This document shows, in pieces, positions 26,201-32,817 of a stretch of 46,906 bases of DNA (position 1 is its first letter; each line of letters opens with the position of its first letter). The DNA comes from Phycisphaeraceae bacterium (GTDB taxonomy: Bacteria > Planctomycetota > Phycisphaerae > Phycisphaerales > Phycisphaeraceae). The position numbers were made by a program, and so were the translations under genes. The notes below the pieces were generated by a model. It saw only the letters and a program-made list of their open reading frames with translations. It did no database searches and had not been told where the DNA came from. Location: contig JADZCD010000061.1 of NCBI GenBank assembly GCA_020851735.1, positions 1-46,906 of the forward strand, given 5' to 3'.

Positions 26201-26658
26201 GCACGATGAAATATCAGCTCTTGCCCCTGCCCTCCAACGCCCCGCCGCCGAAGATTGACGTGTGGGGCAATGAGGTGGCGGCCGAGGGCACCGTGGTCGA
26301 AAAGATCCTCAGCCCCATCAAGCGAAGAAGCCTGACGGTGTACCGGGGCGACCGATTGCTGCTGAAATGGAACAAAGAGCATCCCGACGAGCGGTGGAAC
26401 CCTGACCAGATGCAGCCGGAATTTCGCCTCAAAGATCAGAACGGCAAGGAGTTCAAGGTTGTGGCCACGCCCGCACAGTACGCGGTGATGGCCCGCCTGG
26501 CCGGCGCCACCGCCCGGGCGATGCTTGAGCAGAGCACCGTAAACGCTGATAATCCGGGCAGGGAAGATCTGGAAGTGTTGAAGGCGATCATCAGGGCCAG
26601 CCGCGAATACGCCCGGGCTATGATGGTGCAGGGCGGAGAGATCAAACCTAAGGAGTAG
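20206..26658 (+). CDS. Giant polyvalent/ejection-type protein with zincin, GGDEF-like and sigma-like modules (2150 aa)
   Basis: Probably packaged and injected with DNA. In order: two copies of IPRLSxLxGLxQ at residues 2-12 and 27-37; hydrophobic helical regions to about 360; a disordered linker; a zincin-like HEVAH with H600, E601, H604; a GGDEF-like domain at 845-985 with D851-L-D853-G-F-K, GHEVGD and QGDEY (897-901) in place of GGDEF; a sigma region-2-like segment around 1070-1125 (VDDLVSEGVRAMQQW); a helix-turn-helix-like stretch near 1235; then long helical domains, including EWWINSLLSFPPTNVANITG near 1525, like C-terminal domains of phage polyvalent proteins. No frameshift. Roles of the modules are inferred from motifs. 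Confidence 0.8.
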   Translation: MIPRLSQLVGLDQATPGAATAPASGGIPRLSSLLGLEQPLEQRLADQAKARFPGADVGTGGFDASELASLRAGRVANEARPLPTPQQALSAQGVDPALATADLGPDIWLARQQTEAWKEMAGRTNMEAISKRAVEATPAMQVPVVGPLAMGFLGTGPSRLASLGARAVGNEGLARDLYAANQGAASGLPQGRFNQAALSAGESLPAAILGGPGGATGIISLFTAQGFNDALDQGRQAGLEGTELRNFALREGGIEGTVAGVFQAAGLGGLETWKAPAKAGLREALKHLGITALQEVPEEIITELTHALNQTLSGVDPSDPNEDPLTTVYNTVLNTTLSTLMTAGAAEAIPKGRARTKTPLMPETVKAAADAEIARLKGSGVEMTPEKQTQIYQMAMQEAAAKQASVEGVTPAETNVSAAPQPDNASTLSGDLGKVKTEFTPGSKAVAGTDIGPASKGEEVTVVSRNGDYVFVRTKDGAVFAAEGKNLYEPAAAPTMSQETPAAGGQPMAAQTAATPAQPASPPQQASNPSVDKARSMGAKIDTVVEATNDEEKAAAEFAQQRGLNVVFVNSTNMEGFFDPESKTVLVRSGGNAPMAVVAHEVAHATGLDNLDLPSRSLLSRYRDKALQAAKAISPEYVAALEGDQERLNREAVAALVSDMANDPTIRRRLLKQKPSLVQRVADLVRDALRALSGKSEVAKRILAEFDTGVAAPSGMPAMRNQGDAIAKKLGVTFNGVQESSTGREPMYVFTDPQTGSTFYIKQSGGAELASQRLGEMRQKFAAAETPKPEPAAPAAEAPQSSAEFAEQQYDLARTDKKTQAPNELAFEEAAKARFAEADAEGKSTAVISTDLDGFKVVNEVLGHEVGDELLRAEKQAFEEALRADKPDRKGDYARLQGDEYVAIIRNVSDPEAAKKILARVQARFDELAKILVGDKLPPEAMPSISVGVAIREPGSKTDLTGLLQAAEKGPHGYQEAKAAGKKAKGLPEGRTELAAYIKRRMAEIEGEIPTAPQKTQEVVKPSGGPSGTAPSEAEAIFTNSINQTLTLPQKAKINKIRSDPGHHAEMLASARQGDENAKLMLMSAQVGRIASYARKLAGGNKSVAVDDLVSEGVRAMQQWMGGKTRRSKGESQEQFAARGGADTSALQRFEGANIWTGENGMAGPVRSAMQKAAFPARVEEEGKQVQRPRPEKSLPGLAEKSGVGEAQVAGPSRQPSPETQAELNDVMRLVQEMRVQGEDVDAIASRLARISGGDPAAIKEALGGFFMPAGSPDFDEKEVRDRLRKALAESPKKTGRPHLANVSDKEEARRLVDVVDQLRKEAKEPARLSDVETGKKAAAILANQAAKADLVQKLSAGEQLNNEETVAGKEIVSTEAFAAATSSSGDVAKAVKLIDGWRRGGTAQARAFRNRADKHKSPQKRLAEFVAQALLQPPPAAKGRIDEQAKVVADPGASTAQVDAAQAKIDHELAEWAKRYQDLKENLRKSGFDLDKLTEKDLKNKQYVLHLLREIQIQKAEAGDMLYEWWINSLLSFPPTNVANITGNTIGVLNEFLLQRPLEAATNELTGRKIPGAPTLVESRSVRRGIASAIARAARNFALSWSTESDVFESDLLGPEAATNKLELSRAAAMPGFFGRLVRSGFYLGGGGRLLKAVDEFYKTLVGHIEVYAQADRAGRRQGLSGAKLDAYVDEQVADTASDAWMAALDEARRLTFNKELGKIGQKGLDLRRAWHERMKSDVFAPRRGMRGKVATAGNLAASIARAPLDLQYHIPFVNTLVNLMKWGVKRSPLGTPKFLFDLAHKGLSGVIRTPNAPAGKALLRSSVEQALGYVLLAAVAWSRDDEDDLPLLTGSSPYTPSNRAARETAYRTMPPMHMRIPGTSLAFSYERLDPVATVLAGAVDMLDTMRDVKKGKQVGDAVGDYYARLVEQVKSRTFAEGIARAVDMLQDDKTTVSWMRDFAVSFMPNLIRGTARSFDQKIRETRTPSASFEEFAKRQIRTMKYQLLPLPSNAPPPKIDVWGNEVAAEGTVVEKILSPIKRRSLTVYRGDRLLLKWNKEHPDERWNPDQMQPEFRLKDQNGKEFKVVATPAQYAVMARLAGATARAMLEQSTVNADNPGREDLEVLKAIIRASREYARAMMVQGGEIKPKE

Positions 26659-26662
26659 AGGC

Positions 26663-27046
26663 ATGGATGTCTGGCTGGCAATCGGACCTTGGGCCCTGAA
26701 CACCGTGGGAGTTCTGCTGCTGACTTTCTGTGCCTACCTGTTCAAGCGCATTGCCGCCCTTGAAGTGGAGATCCGCCGCCTGCTGGAGCGCCAAGACAAA
26801 TACGTGGTGCTGGCGGACGTGGAGCGGCTGATCCAGGCCAACGGCAACTACCGGGACGACAAGGCCGCCATCGCTCTCCAGCTCGAAATTCATCACAAGC
26901 AACTTGAAGCCTTGGCCGCTAAGACGGAGACTTTGTTATCGGCCCAGGCCGAAGTAAAAGGAATCGTCGCGCAAACGGCGGTCATTGTCGAGCGTCATTT
27001 GTGCAGACTACAGCCCACGACAGGAGGTTCGTCCCATGATGGCTAA
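26663..27046 (+). CDS. Single-span membrane protein with coiled coil (127 aa)
   Basis: One transmembrane helix at residues 10-27 (ALNTVGVLLLTFCAYLFKRI), followed by a charged helical domain likely to form a coiled coil (IAALEVEIRRLLERQDKYVV). This is the layout of phage i-spanins or accessory lysis proteins that sit in the inner membrane with the helix in the periplasm. It begins four bases after the giant gene and overlaps the following membrane gene by 11 bases. An ejection-apparatus role is an alternative. Confidence 0.62.
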   Translation: MDVWLAIGPWALNTVGVLLLTFCAYLFKRIAALEVEIRRLLERQDKYVVLADVERLIQANGNYRDDKAAIALQLEIHHKQLEALAAKTETLLSAQAEVKGIVAQTAVIVERHLCRLQPTTGGSSHDG

Positions 27047-27632
27047 ACTTACCAGCCGCAAGTTTCTTCTCACCCTCGTCAGCCAGATCACCGGCATTCT
27101 GATCCTGATGTACCCTGGCCACGAAGACCAGATCACGCAGGTCGCGGCCAATGCCAGCGGTCTGCTGCTGGTCCTGCTCTCGACGCTGGGATTCATCAAA
27201 TACGAATCCTCGATCGACGCCGCCAGGGCAACATCGGAAGGGAATAGCTCCACCCCCGAAACATCCTCTTCGTCCGCGGCCAAAGTGGCCAAGCCGTTCG
27301 GGGCTTTACTTTTGGCTGCCACCGTTGCCGTGACCTTGGGCTGCGCCGCCACGCCGCTCCAGAAGACCTACCAGGCCCGCGAATCCTATTCCGCGGTGAT
27401 GCGGGTGCTGGTGGCTTATGCCGAGGCCGGCAAGATGGACTACCGCACGGCACAGCAAATCGAAGTCGCCCGGGCGGCCGCCGCCGTGGCCCTCGACCGC
27501 ATGGAAGATGCGGCCAAGAGCGACCAGCCATTGACCTACAAAGCGGCCTTCGCTAGTTTTAGTGAAGCGATTGATTCTCTGCTGCTCTACGAAGCGCAGC
27601 TTGAACAGAAAGCCAAGAAGAAGACCGACTAG
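27036..27632 (+). CDS. Holin-like membrane protein fused to a lipoprotein-like tail (198 aa)
   Basis: ATG at 27036 follows CAGGAGGTTCGTCCC. Residues 9-27 and 36-55 are two hydrophobic helices (LLTLVSQITGILILMYP, ASGLLLVLLSTLGFI) like a small class II holin. After a Ser-rich linker, residues 87-107 form a third hydrophobic segment ending TLGCAATP, an imperfect lipobox with C103. The rest is a periplasm-like helical domain (TPLQKTYQARESYSAVMRVL) resembling short phage lipoproteins. This looks like holin and lipoprotein modules joined in one chain. Lysis function is inferred from layout and position at the end of the late block. Confidence 0.6.
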   Translation: MMAKLTSRKFLLTLVSQITGILILMYPGHEDQITQVAANASGLLLVLLSTLGFIKYESSIDAARATSEGNSSTPETSSSSAAKVAKPFGALLLAATVAVTLGCAATPLQKTYQARESYSAVMRVLVAYAEAGKMDYRTAQQIEVARAAAAVALDRMEDAAKSDQPLTYKAAFASFSEAIDSLLLYEAQLEQKAKKKTD

Positions 27633-27647
27633 AAAGAGAGGCGAAGC

Positions 27648-27836
27648 ATGTTAGAGGCTCTCCTGATCGCCAAGGCCCTGACCGAAGCCGCGGCCCAGAT
27701 CATTTCGATGGCGGAACTGGCCGAATCCGAGGGGCGTGACCCGTCCGAAGAAGAAATGCAGCTCGCGAGGGCGGCCCAGGCGTCCGTTGAGCAGAAGTGG
27801 AAAGACGCCCTGGAGCGATTGAAGCCCACCTCCTAG
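27648..27836 (+). CDS. Small acidic helical protein (62 aa)
   Basis: ATG at 27648 follows GAGAGGCGAAGC. The product is one or two amphipathic helices with many Ala/Glu residues (LIAKALTEAAAQIISMAELA, EEEMQLARAAQASVEQKW). No recognised family. It is the last gene of the rightward block and is followed by a strong terminator at 27861-27893. Confidence 0.65.
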   Translation: MLEALLIAKALTEAAAQIISMAELAESEGRDPSEEEMQLARAAQASVEQKWKDALERLKPTS

Positions 27837-27860
27837 AGTCTCGTCTCTACCCTCCATAGG

Positions 27861-27893
27861 CGCCCCGGCGACCGACCACCCCGGGGCGTTTTT
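27861..27893 (+). terminator. Strong intrinsic terminator at the end of the virion block
   Basis: Stem CGCCCCGG (27861-27868) with CCGGGGCG (27881-27888), 12-base loop, then TTTTT. It lies between convergent blocks and ends rightward late transcription. The leftward gene that ends at 27892 has no separate T-tract, though the same stem could act weakly in that direction. Confidence 0.88.
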
Positions 27894-28482
27894 ATTTTCC
27901 AGGCATCAGGTCGCCCATTTCAAGCCAGTCCGGGATGGCCTGCCCTCCGATTGGCCTATAAGCCACGGAGTCGAACTTCTCCCAAGGGATGCTCCGCGAG
28001 CCGGGCATGGCCTTCTTGCCGCTCTGCTTGCTTATCCAGGCCGTCCAGACAGCATTAAACGCCTCGGCGATGCGTTCACCCTTGAGCACCCCCAACTCCC
28101 CGTCGTTCGACCAGACCAGGCGGGCCAGCCCGCCGGCACTTGCCAGGCTGGCCAGCGAGTGAAGTTGATGAAACTGCATCCCCTCGCCCCCGGAATCGTC
28201 GGGCATCCGGATCGAGAGGCTGGTTTTACGGCGGGTCTCCTTCAGCTCAGCCCCGATAAAAATACCTAGGCCAGTCATCACCCATCCATACACGTCGAAC
28301 GGGGCTTTGCCCTTGGGGACGTACAACATGCGGCGATGCTTGGGGTGGAAGATGCCGCAGGGGGCCATCGGTACGGGCATCACGCTAAGCTGGGCCAGCT
28401 TGGCCTCGGCGTAGGCCGGGAACGTGCCGGCGATGAGTCGTTCCAGGGGCCGGCCGCGGGGTTCGGTTTTCAAGATGGGCAT
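27892..28482 (-). CDS. RecU-like Holliday junction resolvase (196 aa)
   Basis: Predicted endonuclease that cuts four-way junctions during recombination or before packaging. The core fits RecU/PD-(D/E)xK nucleases: D63 in FDVYGW, E79-L-K81 in GAELKETRRKTS, then a HQLHSL segment with H105-Q106 and a GGLARLVW strand, matching RecU's D...E-x-K(ET)...HQ...GG order. Start ATG directly follows the upstream stop (TGAATG), so translation is coupled to the DnaC-like gene. In a phage with RecT and a RecB-like nuclease, a resolvase completes a recombination set. It is the last gene of the leftward block. Confidence 0.72.
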   Translation of the reverse strand: MPILKTEPRGRPLERLIAGTFPAYAEAKLAQLSVMPVPMAPCGIFHPKHRRMLYVPKGKAPFDVYGWVMTGLGIFIGAELKETRRKTSLSIRMPDDSGGEGMQFHQLHSLASLASAGGLARLVWSNDGELGVLKGERIAEAFNAVWTAWISKQSGKKAMPGSRSIPWEKFDSVAYRPIGGQAIPDWLEMGDLMPGK

Positions 28483-29247
28483 TCAGGCGTCTCCTCTAAA
28501 GCTCGGCCAGTCGAACGCTAGCACGCCGCCACCCTCCCTGGATCTGTCGAGAATCGAGGGCGACAACATTTCCTGGATCTTACCGGGCTCCGCACTGACG
28601 TTGCCGCAAAGCACGGTCGGCTTTTTGTCTCCGTAGCGAATGTCGATCAGCAGGGTTAAGCTCCGCTGCTCAAAATCGCTTTCGGGCTTCTCCTGAATTT
28701 CGTCGATCACCAGGAGGTGGGGCTTGGTGAATACGTCCAGGGCCTCCGCTTCCGTGATGTCGCCCTTGAAGGCTTCCCGCAACTTCATGCCGATCTGCCG
28801 GGAGCGGACGTAGCGGCCCGTCCTGCCGGCTTTGCAGGCGTCGCGAATCAGCTCCACGCCAAGCTGCGTCTTCCCGTTGCCGCGCTTGCCGATGGCCAGC
28901 AGAATGCCGCCCTGATCCACGATCTCGGTGGCGATCCGATAGGCCGCTTTCCAGGCGTCGCTTTCCAGCAACTCCTCCCGGCGTCGCTCGCGGTGCAGCC
29001 TGGGCACCCCCGCGTTAGCCCACAACTGCACGCTGCGCTCTTGCTCCTGGCGGGCCCTGCGGTCCTCGGCCGACCACGATGGGGGAGAGGGGGATGTGTT
29101 CGATGAGTTCCCCTGGCTTGCCCCGGGCGGGGGCTGGGGTGGCGAGCCAGCGGTTGAGCTTGCCGATGAACCCGGAGAGGTCGTGGCCGGCGTAGAACGG
29201 CTCAGTGCAGGCAAGATATCTTTCAAGCGCTGCACAGAGGTCTTCAT
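28483..29247 (-). CDS. DnaC/IstB-like helicase loader ATPase (254 aa, start uncertain)
   Basis: AAA+ ATPase with Walker A GKRGNGKT and Walker B LLVIDEIQE, and a C-terminal region (TVLCGNVSAEPGKIQEMLSP SILDRSREG) with a likely sensor and arginine-finger helix, as in DnaC/IstB loaders that place the replicative helicase on DNA. The frame is open up to 29409, but the upstream part is Ser/Pro-rich and lies within the neighbouring organizer gene in another frame. I use ATG 29247; a start nearer 29090 is equally possible. It is paired with the organizer upstream and coupled to the resolvase. Confidence 0.75.
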   Translation of the reverse strand: MKTSVQRLKDILPALSRSTPATTSPGSSASSTAGSPPQPPPGASQGNSSNTSPSPPSWSAEDRRARQEQERSVQLWANAGVPRLHRERRREELLESDAWKAAYRIATEIVDQGGILLAIGKRGNGKTQLGVELIRDACKAGRTGRYVRSRQIGMKLREAFKGDITEAEALDVFTKPHLLVIDEIQEKPESDFEQRSLTLLIDIRYGDKKPTVLCGNVSAEPGKIQEMLSPSILDRSREGGGVLAFDWPSFRGDA

Positions 29248-29827
29248 GGGAGGCGCCGGATCCAAGGGCTTTCTTGATGATGGCCCCGTCCTTGGCTTTG
29301 AAGGCGTACCTTCGCCCGTAGCGTCGCTCGTAGATGGCGAACCAGACGGAGACGACGGCTTGGAATCCTGCGGTGGCTTTGTCGTTGGCATGGATGATCC
29401 TTTGTCCAAAGAGGTCTACTTCATCCGGAGTGTCTGCTTCGTCCTCGGTGGCGGGGACGGGATCTGCCTGGGCCTTCTTGGCTCGCTGGATGGCGGCGCG
29501 GTAGCTCGCCGGGTTGCGCCTGCCCCATCGCTTCTTGACGTACTCCGGGGCTTCGCGGATGGCCGATGGGCAGAACAACTCGCCCGACTCAACGCCCAGC
29601 AGCCCGGCCGCCCGCAGCAGCTTGGCCAGAACCCGGGGCGGGTTGGTCCATCCGCACAGAGCGTCCACGTCGTCGGGCGTCCCCAGCAGGTCAGTGCATT
29701 GGGTCCAGCAGACCACACGCAGGCGAGCCAGCAGCCCTTCGGCCACGAGCAGGGCGATGGCGGATGGCACGCCATGGCGCACCAGCGACGACGCGAGAGC
29801 CTCCAGCCGTTCTGCGTAGGCGGCCAT
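29015..29827 (-). CDS. Putative replisome organizer (DnaD/phage O-like, 270 aa)
   Basis: Residues 20-75 form a helical region consistent with a winged-helix DNA-binding domain (DVDALCGWTNPPRVLAKLLRAAG). After a linker, residues 165-245 contain AIYERRYGRRYAFKAKDGAI and DLCAALERYLACTEPFYAGH, a pattern of phage replication proteins whose C-terminal domain holds a DnaC-like loader and single-stranded DNA. It directly precedes the loader, the usual order, and its last 233 bases are also read in another frame by the loader as annotated. No polymerase is encoded, so host polymerase would be recruited. Confidence 0.65.
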   Translation of the reverse strand: MAAYAERLEALASSLVRHGVPSAIALLVAEGLLARLRVVCWTQCTDLLGTPDDVDALCGWTNPPRVLAKLLRAAGLLGVESGELFCPSAIREAPEYVKKRWGRRNPASYRAAIQRAKKAQADPVPATEDEADTPDEVDLFGQRIIHANDKATAGFQAVVSVWFAIYERRYGRRYAFKAKDGAIIKKALGSGASHEDLCAALERYLACTEPFYAGHDLSGFIGKLNRWLATPAPARGKPGELIEHIPLSPIVVGRGPQGPPGARAQRAVVG

Positions 29828-29838
29828 GAATCTTTAGC

Positions 29839-31254
29839 CTAATCCTTTTTGAGGTCGTACAGTTCAAACTTGATGGTCCGTTCTGCAATTTGCCGGAGGG
29901 CCAGGGCAAACAATTCGACCGGCGCCTTCTCGGCCTTCGTGCTGTGTTTAAGGTGGAAGTACCTGGACACGGCAACCATGGCCTCTTCCGTCTCAAGGTT
30001 GCGTGCTTCCGCCCACGCATCTACCACGGCCCGGAGGGTGGGCGTGCCGGTGAAAGCTAAACTCTGCTCTTCCGGCGTGACGACTTCCGGTTCCAGTGGG
30101 GTTACGTCGGGAGCCTCATCGCAGCAGAGCAAAACCTCCTCCTTGGACATCTTCTTGAGCGTCTCTACCCAAGCCTGATGCTCGGCCAACGTGCAGTTGG
30201 ACAGTTTGGACACCACCTCCACCGGGTCAGTGGCGCCAGTGATTTTCACCAGCAGCTTTAGCTGGGCAGTGTGGATGTCGTCCACCCTGGCCTCGATGAG
30301 CTTGGCCTCAACGAACTTAGCGAACATCTTGCGGAGGGCTTCGGAAGCCTGCTCCCGGGTCGGATCCACGGGGGGCTTGGCCGCTGGCTTGACGGCCGGC
30401 TTCTCCGGCTTCTGCTGTTCCTTGAAAGCGTCCTTGGCCAGCGACCCGATGCGGCTTTCGCCGGAAGGAATGTTGTCGGCGGCATCCTCGTCAGAATTGC
30501 CGAGGCCATCCAGCAATCCGTCCGCGCTGGTGTCTGTGTCGGCCGGGCTGTCGGCCACCTCGTCCAGGTTGATCGCCTCACGGAAGACCCGGGTTTCGCT
30601 CTTGTCCGGATCCATGCGCCAGAAGCGGGAGGAGCGGCGGATGGTCGTCTTTTCGCCCATGCGCTCGAAGTTGTCATGCCAAGGCGTACCCTCGCGCATC
30701 CCGGCTTTGGAGGCTTTGCCGATTTTCTCCGCTTCCGCCGCCGAAATGATGGTGAGCAGGGGCTCCTCGGCGTTCGCCTGTTTGGACACGCAATAGAAAA
30801 AGAGGGGTCGCCCGGGCCCCGCCTCGTTCTTTTCCCACCATCGCTTCTTGATGGTCAGCCTGTCCACCGATCCCTCGACCAGCTCATAATCGTCGTTCTC
30901 GTACACCGTGGAGGCTTTAAGCCACAGGGACGGGTCGGCTCGTTTAGCTAGCTCCACCAGCCCCCGATACTCGATCACCAGCGTGGCCTCCTTCTTGCCT
31001 GTCTTCCCGTTGCGAAATGGCACGATCGCCGCCAGATGGAGCACGGGGTCAGGGATCAGGTTCAGGCGGGCACACGCGAAGACCTGCCGCACCACTGATT
31101 CGGGGGTGCAGTCGGCGATCATAGGGGACATGGCGATGGCGATGGCGGCCTGCTTGAAGCGGTCGTGCATCACCGCCGGCATGGCCTTGAGCATGGCGGG
31201 CAGGCGTGATTTGAGGGTTTCGACGGGGCGAACGGCCACGGCATTTTGACTCAT
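29839..31254 (-). CDS. recT: RecT-family single-strand annealing protein (471 aa)
   Basis: Promotes annealing of complementary strands in phage recombination and recombination-dependent replication. The core shows the RecT pattern LNLIPDPVLHLAAIVPFRNG then EATLVIEYRGLVELAKR at about residues 64-105, typical of RecT/RedB proteins that bind single-stranded DNA. The family is usually 260-300 residues; here a 170-residue Lys/Pro/Glu-rich C-terminal extension is added (KPEKPAVKPAAKPPVDPTRE), ending in a helical domain. The start overlaps the upstream stop as ATGA and follows AGGAGCTAAACG. Its natural partner is the nuclease encoded at 31567-32817. Confidence 0.85.
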   Translation of the reverse strand: MSQNAVAVRPVETLKSRLPAMLKAMPAVMHDRFKQAAIAIAMSPMIADCTPESVVRQVFACARLNLIPDPVLHLAAIVPFRNGKTGKKEATLVIEYRGLVELAKRADPSLWLKASTVYENDDYELVEGSVDRLTIKKRWWEKNEAGPGRPLFFYCVSKQANAEEPLLTIISAAEAEKIGKASKAGMREGTPWHDNFERMGEKTTIRRSSRFWRMDPDKSETRVFREAINLDEVADSPADTDTSADGLLDGLGNSDEDAADNIPSGESRIGSLAKDAFKEQQKPEKPAVKPAAKPPVDPTREQASEALRKMFAKFVEAKLIEARVDDIHTAQLKLLVKITGATDPVEVVSKLSNCTLAEHQAWVETLKKMSKEEVLLCCDEAPDVTPLEPEVVTPEEQSLAFTGTPTLRAVVDAWAEARNLETEEAMVAVSRYFHLKHSTKAEKAPVELFALALRQIAERTIKFELYDLKKD

Positions 31255-31631
31255 CGTTTAGCTCCTGGCTTAAAGGGATTGGGCTTGGGGGCAACAGGTT
31301 CCGCCGGCGGGGCCACGGCTTCGCCGGAGAGCGATTTCTGGAGGTCGGCATGGATCGCCGCGATCACGTCGGCGGTCTTCTTGGCCCGGTTCATGATCGC
31401 TTCGGCGGCCACGCCCACGGAGACGAGGTGCAGGGTTGGGCTGCGCCCCTTGCGGGCCTGCTCTTCGCCGATGGACGCTAGCTGAAGCAGCATGTTGGCG
31501 ATCTGCTCGCTCAAATCAGACAAGGTGTTGATGGCTTCGGGGAGCCTGAGCACCATCGCTTCCTGCTCAAGCCGATTCCCCAGCACCATGATCTCCGTCG
31601 CCAAGTTCCTCACCATCTGTTCCTGGGACAT
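31251..31631 (-). CDS. Small helical protein between nuclease and RecT (126 aa)
   Basis: Helical throughout (MVLRLPEAINTLSDLSEQIA, GVAAEAIMNRAKKTADVIAA), with a Pro-rich C-terminus. The ATG at 31631 follows AAGGAGGGCGAAG, overlapping the end of the nuclease gene by 65 bases. No known motif. Its position between exonuclease and annealase suggests an adaptor or regulator of recombination, but this is inference from order. Confidence 0.65.
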   Translation of the reverse strand: MSQEQMVRNLATEIMVLGNRLEQEAMVLRLPEAINTLSDLSEQIANMLLQLASIGEEQARKGRSPTLHLVSVGVAAEAIMNRAKKTADVIAAIHADLQKSLSGEAVAPPAEPVAPKPNPFKPGAKR

Positions 31632-32817
31632 CTTCGCCCTCCTTCTTTTGTGGTTTGAGGCGTTCGGTCATTCGCTCATGCAGGCTGACCACGATGGCGC
31701 CGGCGCGATCGAGTTCGGATTCAATCTGGATCTTCGCCGCCACCTTCTCGCCCCGCCCCTTTTTGGCGGCGTACGCGCTTTGCATCTGGGGCAGGGACAG
31801 CTTCATCCCGCCGCAGATTTCCGCGTCCGACAGGTGCCGGCGAAGCACGGGCAACGATTTCACGGGATCGAGGGTCTTCATGGTGACGGTGGCCAGCTCC
31901 ATCGTGGTGAATTCTCCGGTGTCGATGGGACCGACCCGCCGAATCGTGTCCCGCACCAGCGCCACCACGTCGTCGGCCGCCTCCTTGGCCAGCCTCGCCC
32001 TGGTCATCAGCGTGGTGATGATGTCGCCGACGGCTGGCTCGTGCTTGTTGTCGGCGTCGATGTTGGCCAACAGGCCCGTGGCTTGATCCACGAAGGTCGT
32101 CCACTTCGGGTCGCCCGTGGTGCGCCCGAGCACGGAGTCGACCACGCCCGTGACTTCGGCCTTGCGAGCTTGGCAGGACGCATAGATTTCACAATTGGGG
32201 CACACTCTCCCCGGGCGGAATTTAGTGGCGGCCGCCAGGGCATTGTGCGTCAGGTCGTGATGCCAGGAGCGTAGCATGGCCGGGGTGTACTTGACCACCC
32301 GGTAATAGTGATGGCGGAGAAAAACCACGATGCCAGTGATGAGCCCGTCTTCCGGCTGCCCAAGGATGGTCCACAAGCAGTAGGCATACCCGGCCATCTG
32401 GTGCTGGTAGTTGGAGTCCACCCGCCCGGTTTTCCAATCACAGAACACCGCCTTGGTTTCGCCCAGCGGGCTCAGCAGATCCACGGTGCCGGTCAATTCC
32501 ACGTCGGCGGAGAGCGGAGCGGCCACCCCGCATTCCGTGCGGGGCGTCGGGAAATAGCGCCGCAGCTCATCCCATGCCCGCATGAGGTAGAGCATCAAGG
32601 CCGCCGCCTCCTCGGACTGCTCGGTGTCCAGCCCGAACATCGCGGCCGTCTCCATCACGTTGTAAGCCTGCCGTTCGATGAGGTCGGCGGCCATGGCGTG
32701 GACCGCCTTGCCGATCGTGGCGGCCTCTTCTTCGCGGTCAATGCGTACGGCCGTGGTGTCGAGCACGCTGGGCGGGCAGGACATCAGGGCATCCAGCTTG
32801 GAGCAGCGAATTTTCAT
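31567..32817 (-). CDS. PD-(D/E)xK nuclease with likely Fe-S cysteine set (RecB/Cas4-like, 416 aa)
   Basis: Probable 5'-end resecting exonuclease that makes single strands for RecT. Motifs: GKAVH with H40, TGTVDLL with D113, CDWKTG with D127 and K129, and Q138/Q140. Three cysteines near the C-terminal end of the nuclease core (C206, C209, C215 in VCPNCEIYASC), plus an N-terminal cysteine (C5 or C14), match the 4Fe-4S arrangement of AddB/Cas4/RecB-type nucleases. The C-terminal 60 residues are charged and disordered. ATGA overlap with the upstream small HTH gene. Length and motifs are complete. Confidence 0.82.
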   Translation of the reverse strand: MKIRCSKLDALMSCPPSVLDTTAVRIDREEEAATIGKAVHAMAADLIERQAYNVMETAAMFGLDTEQSEEAAALMLYLMRAWDELRRYFPTPRTECGVAAPLSADVELTGTVDLLSPLGETKAVFCDWKTGRVDSNYQHQMAGYAYCLWTILGQPEDGLITGIVVFLRHHYYRVVKYTPAMLRSWHHDLTHNALAAATKFRPGRVCPNCEIYASCQARKAEVTGVVDSVLGRTTGDPKWTTFVDQATGLLANIDADNKHEPAVGDIITTLMTRARLAKEAADDVVALVRDTIRRVGPIDTGEFTTMELATVTMKTLDPVKSLPVLRRHLSDAEICGGMKLSLPQMQSAYAAKKGRGEKVAAKIQIESELDRAGAIVVSLHERMTERLKPQKKEGEDVPGTDGEELGDGDHGAGESA

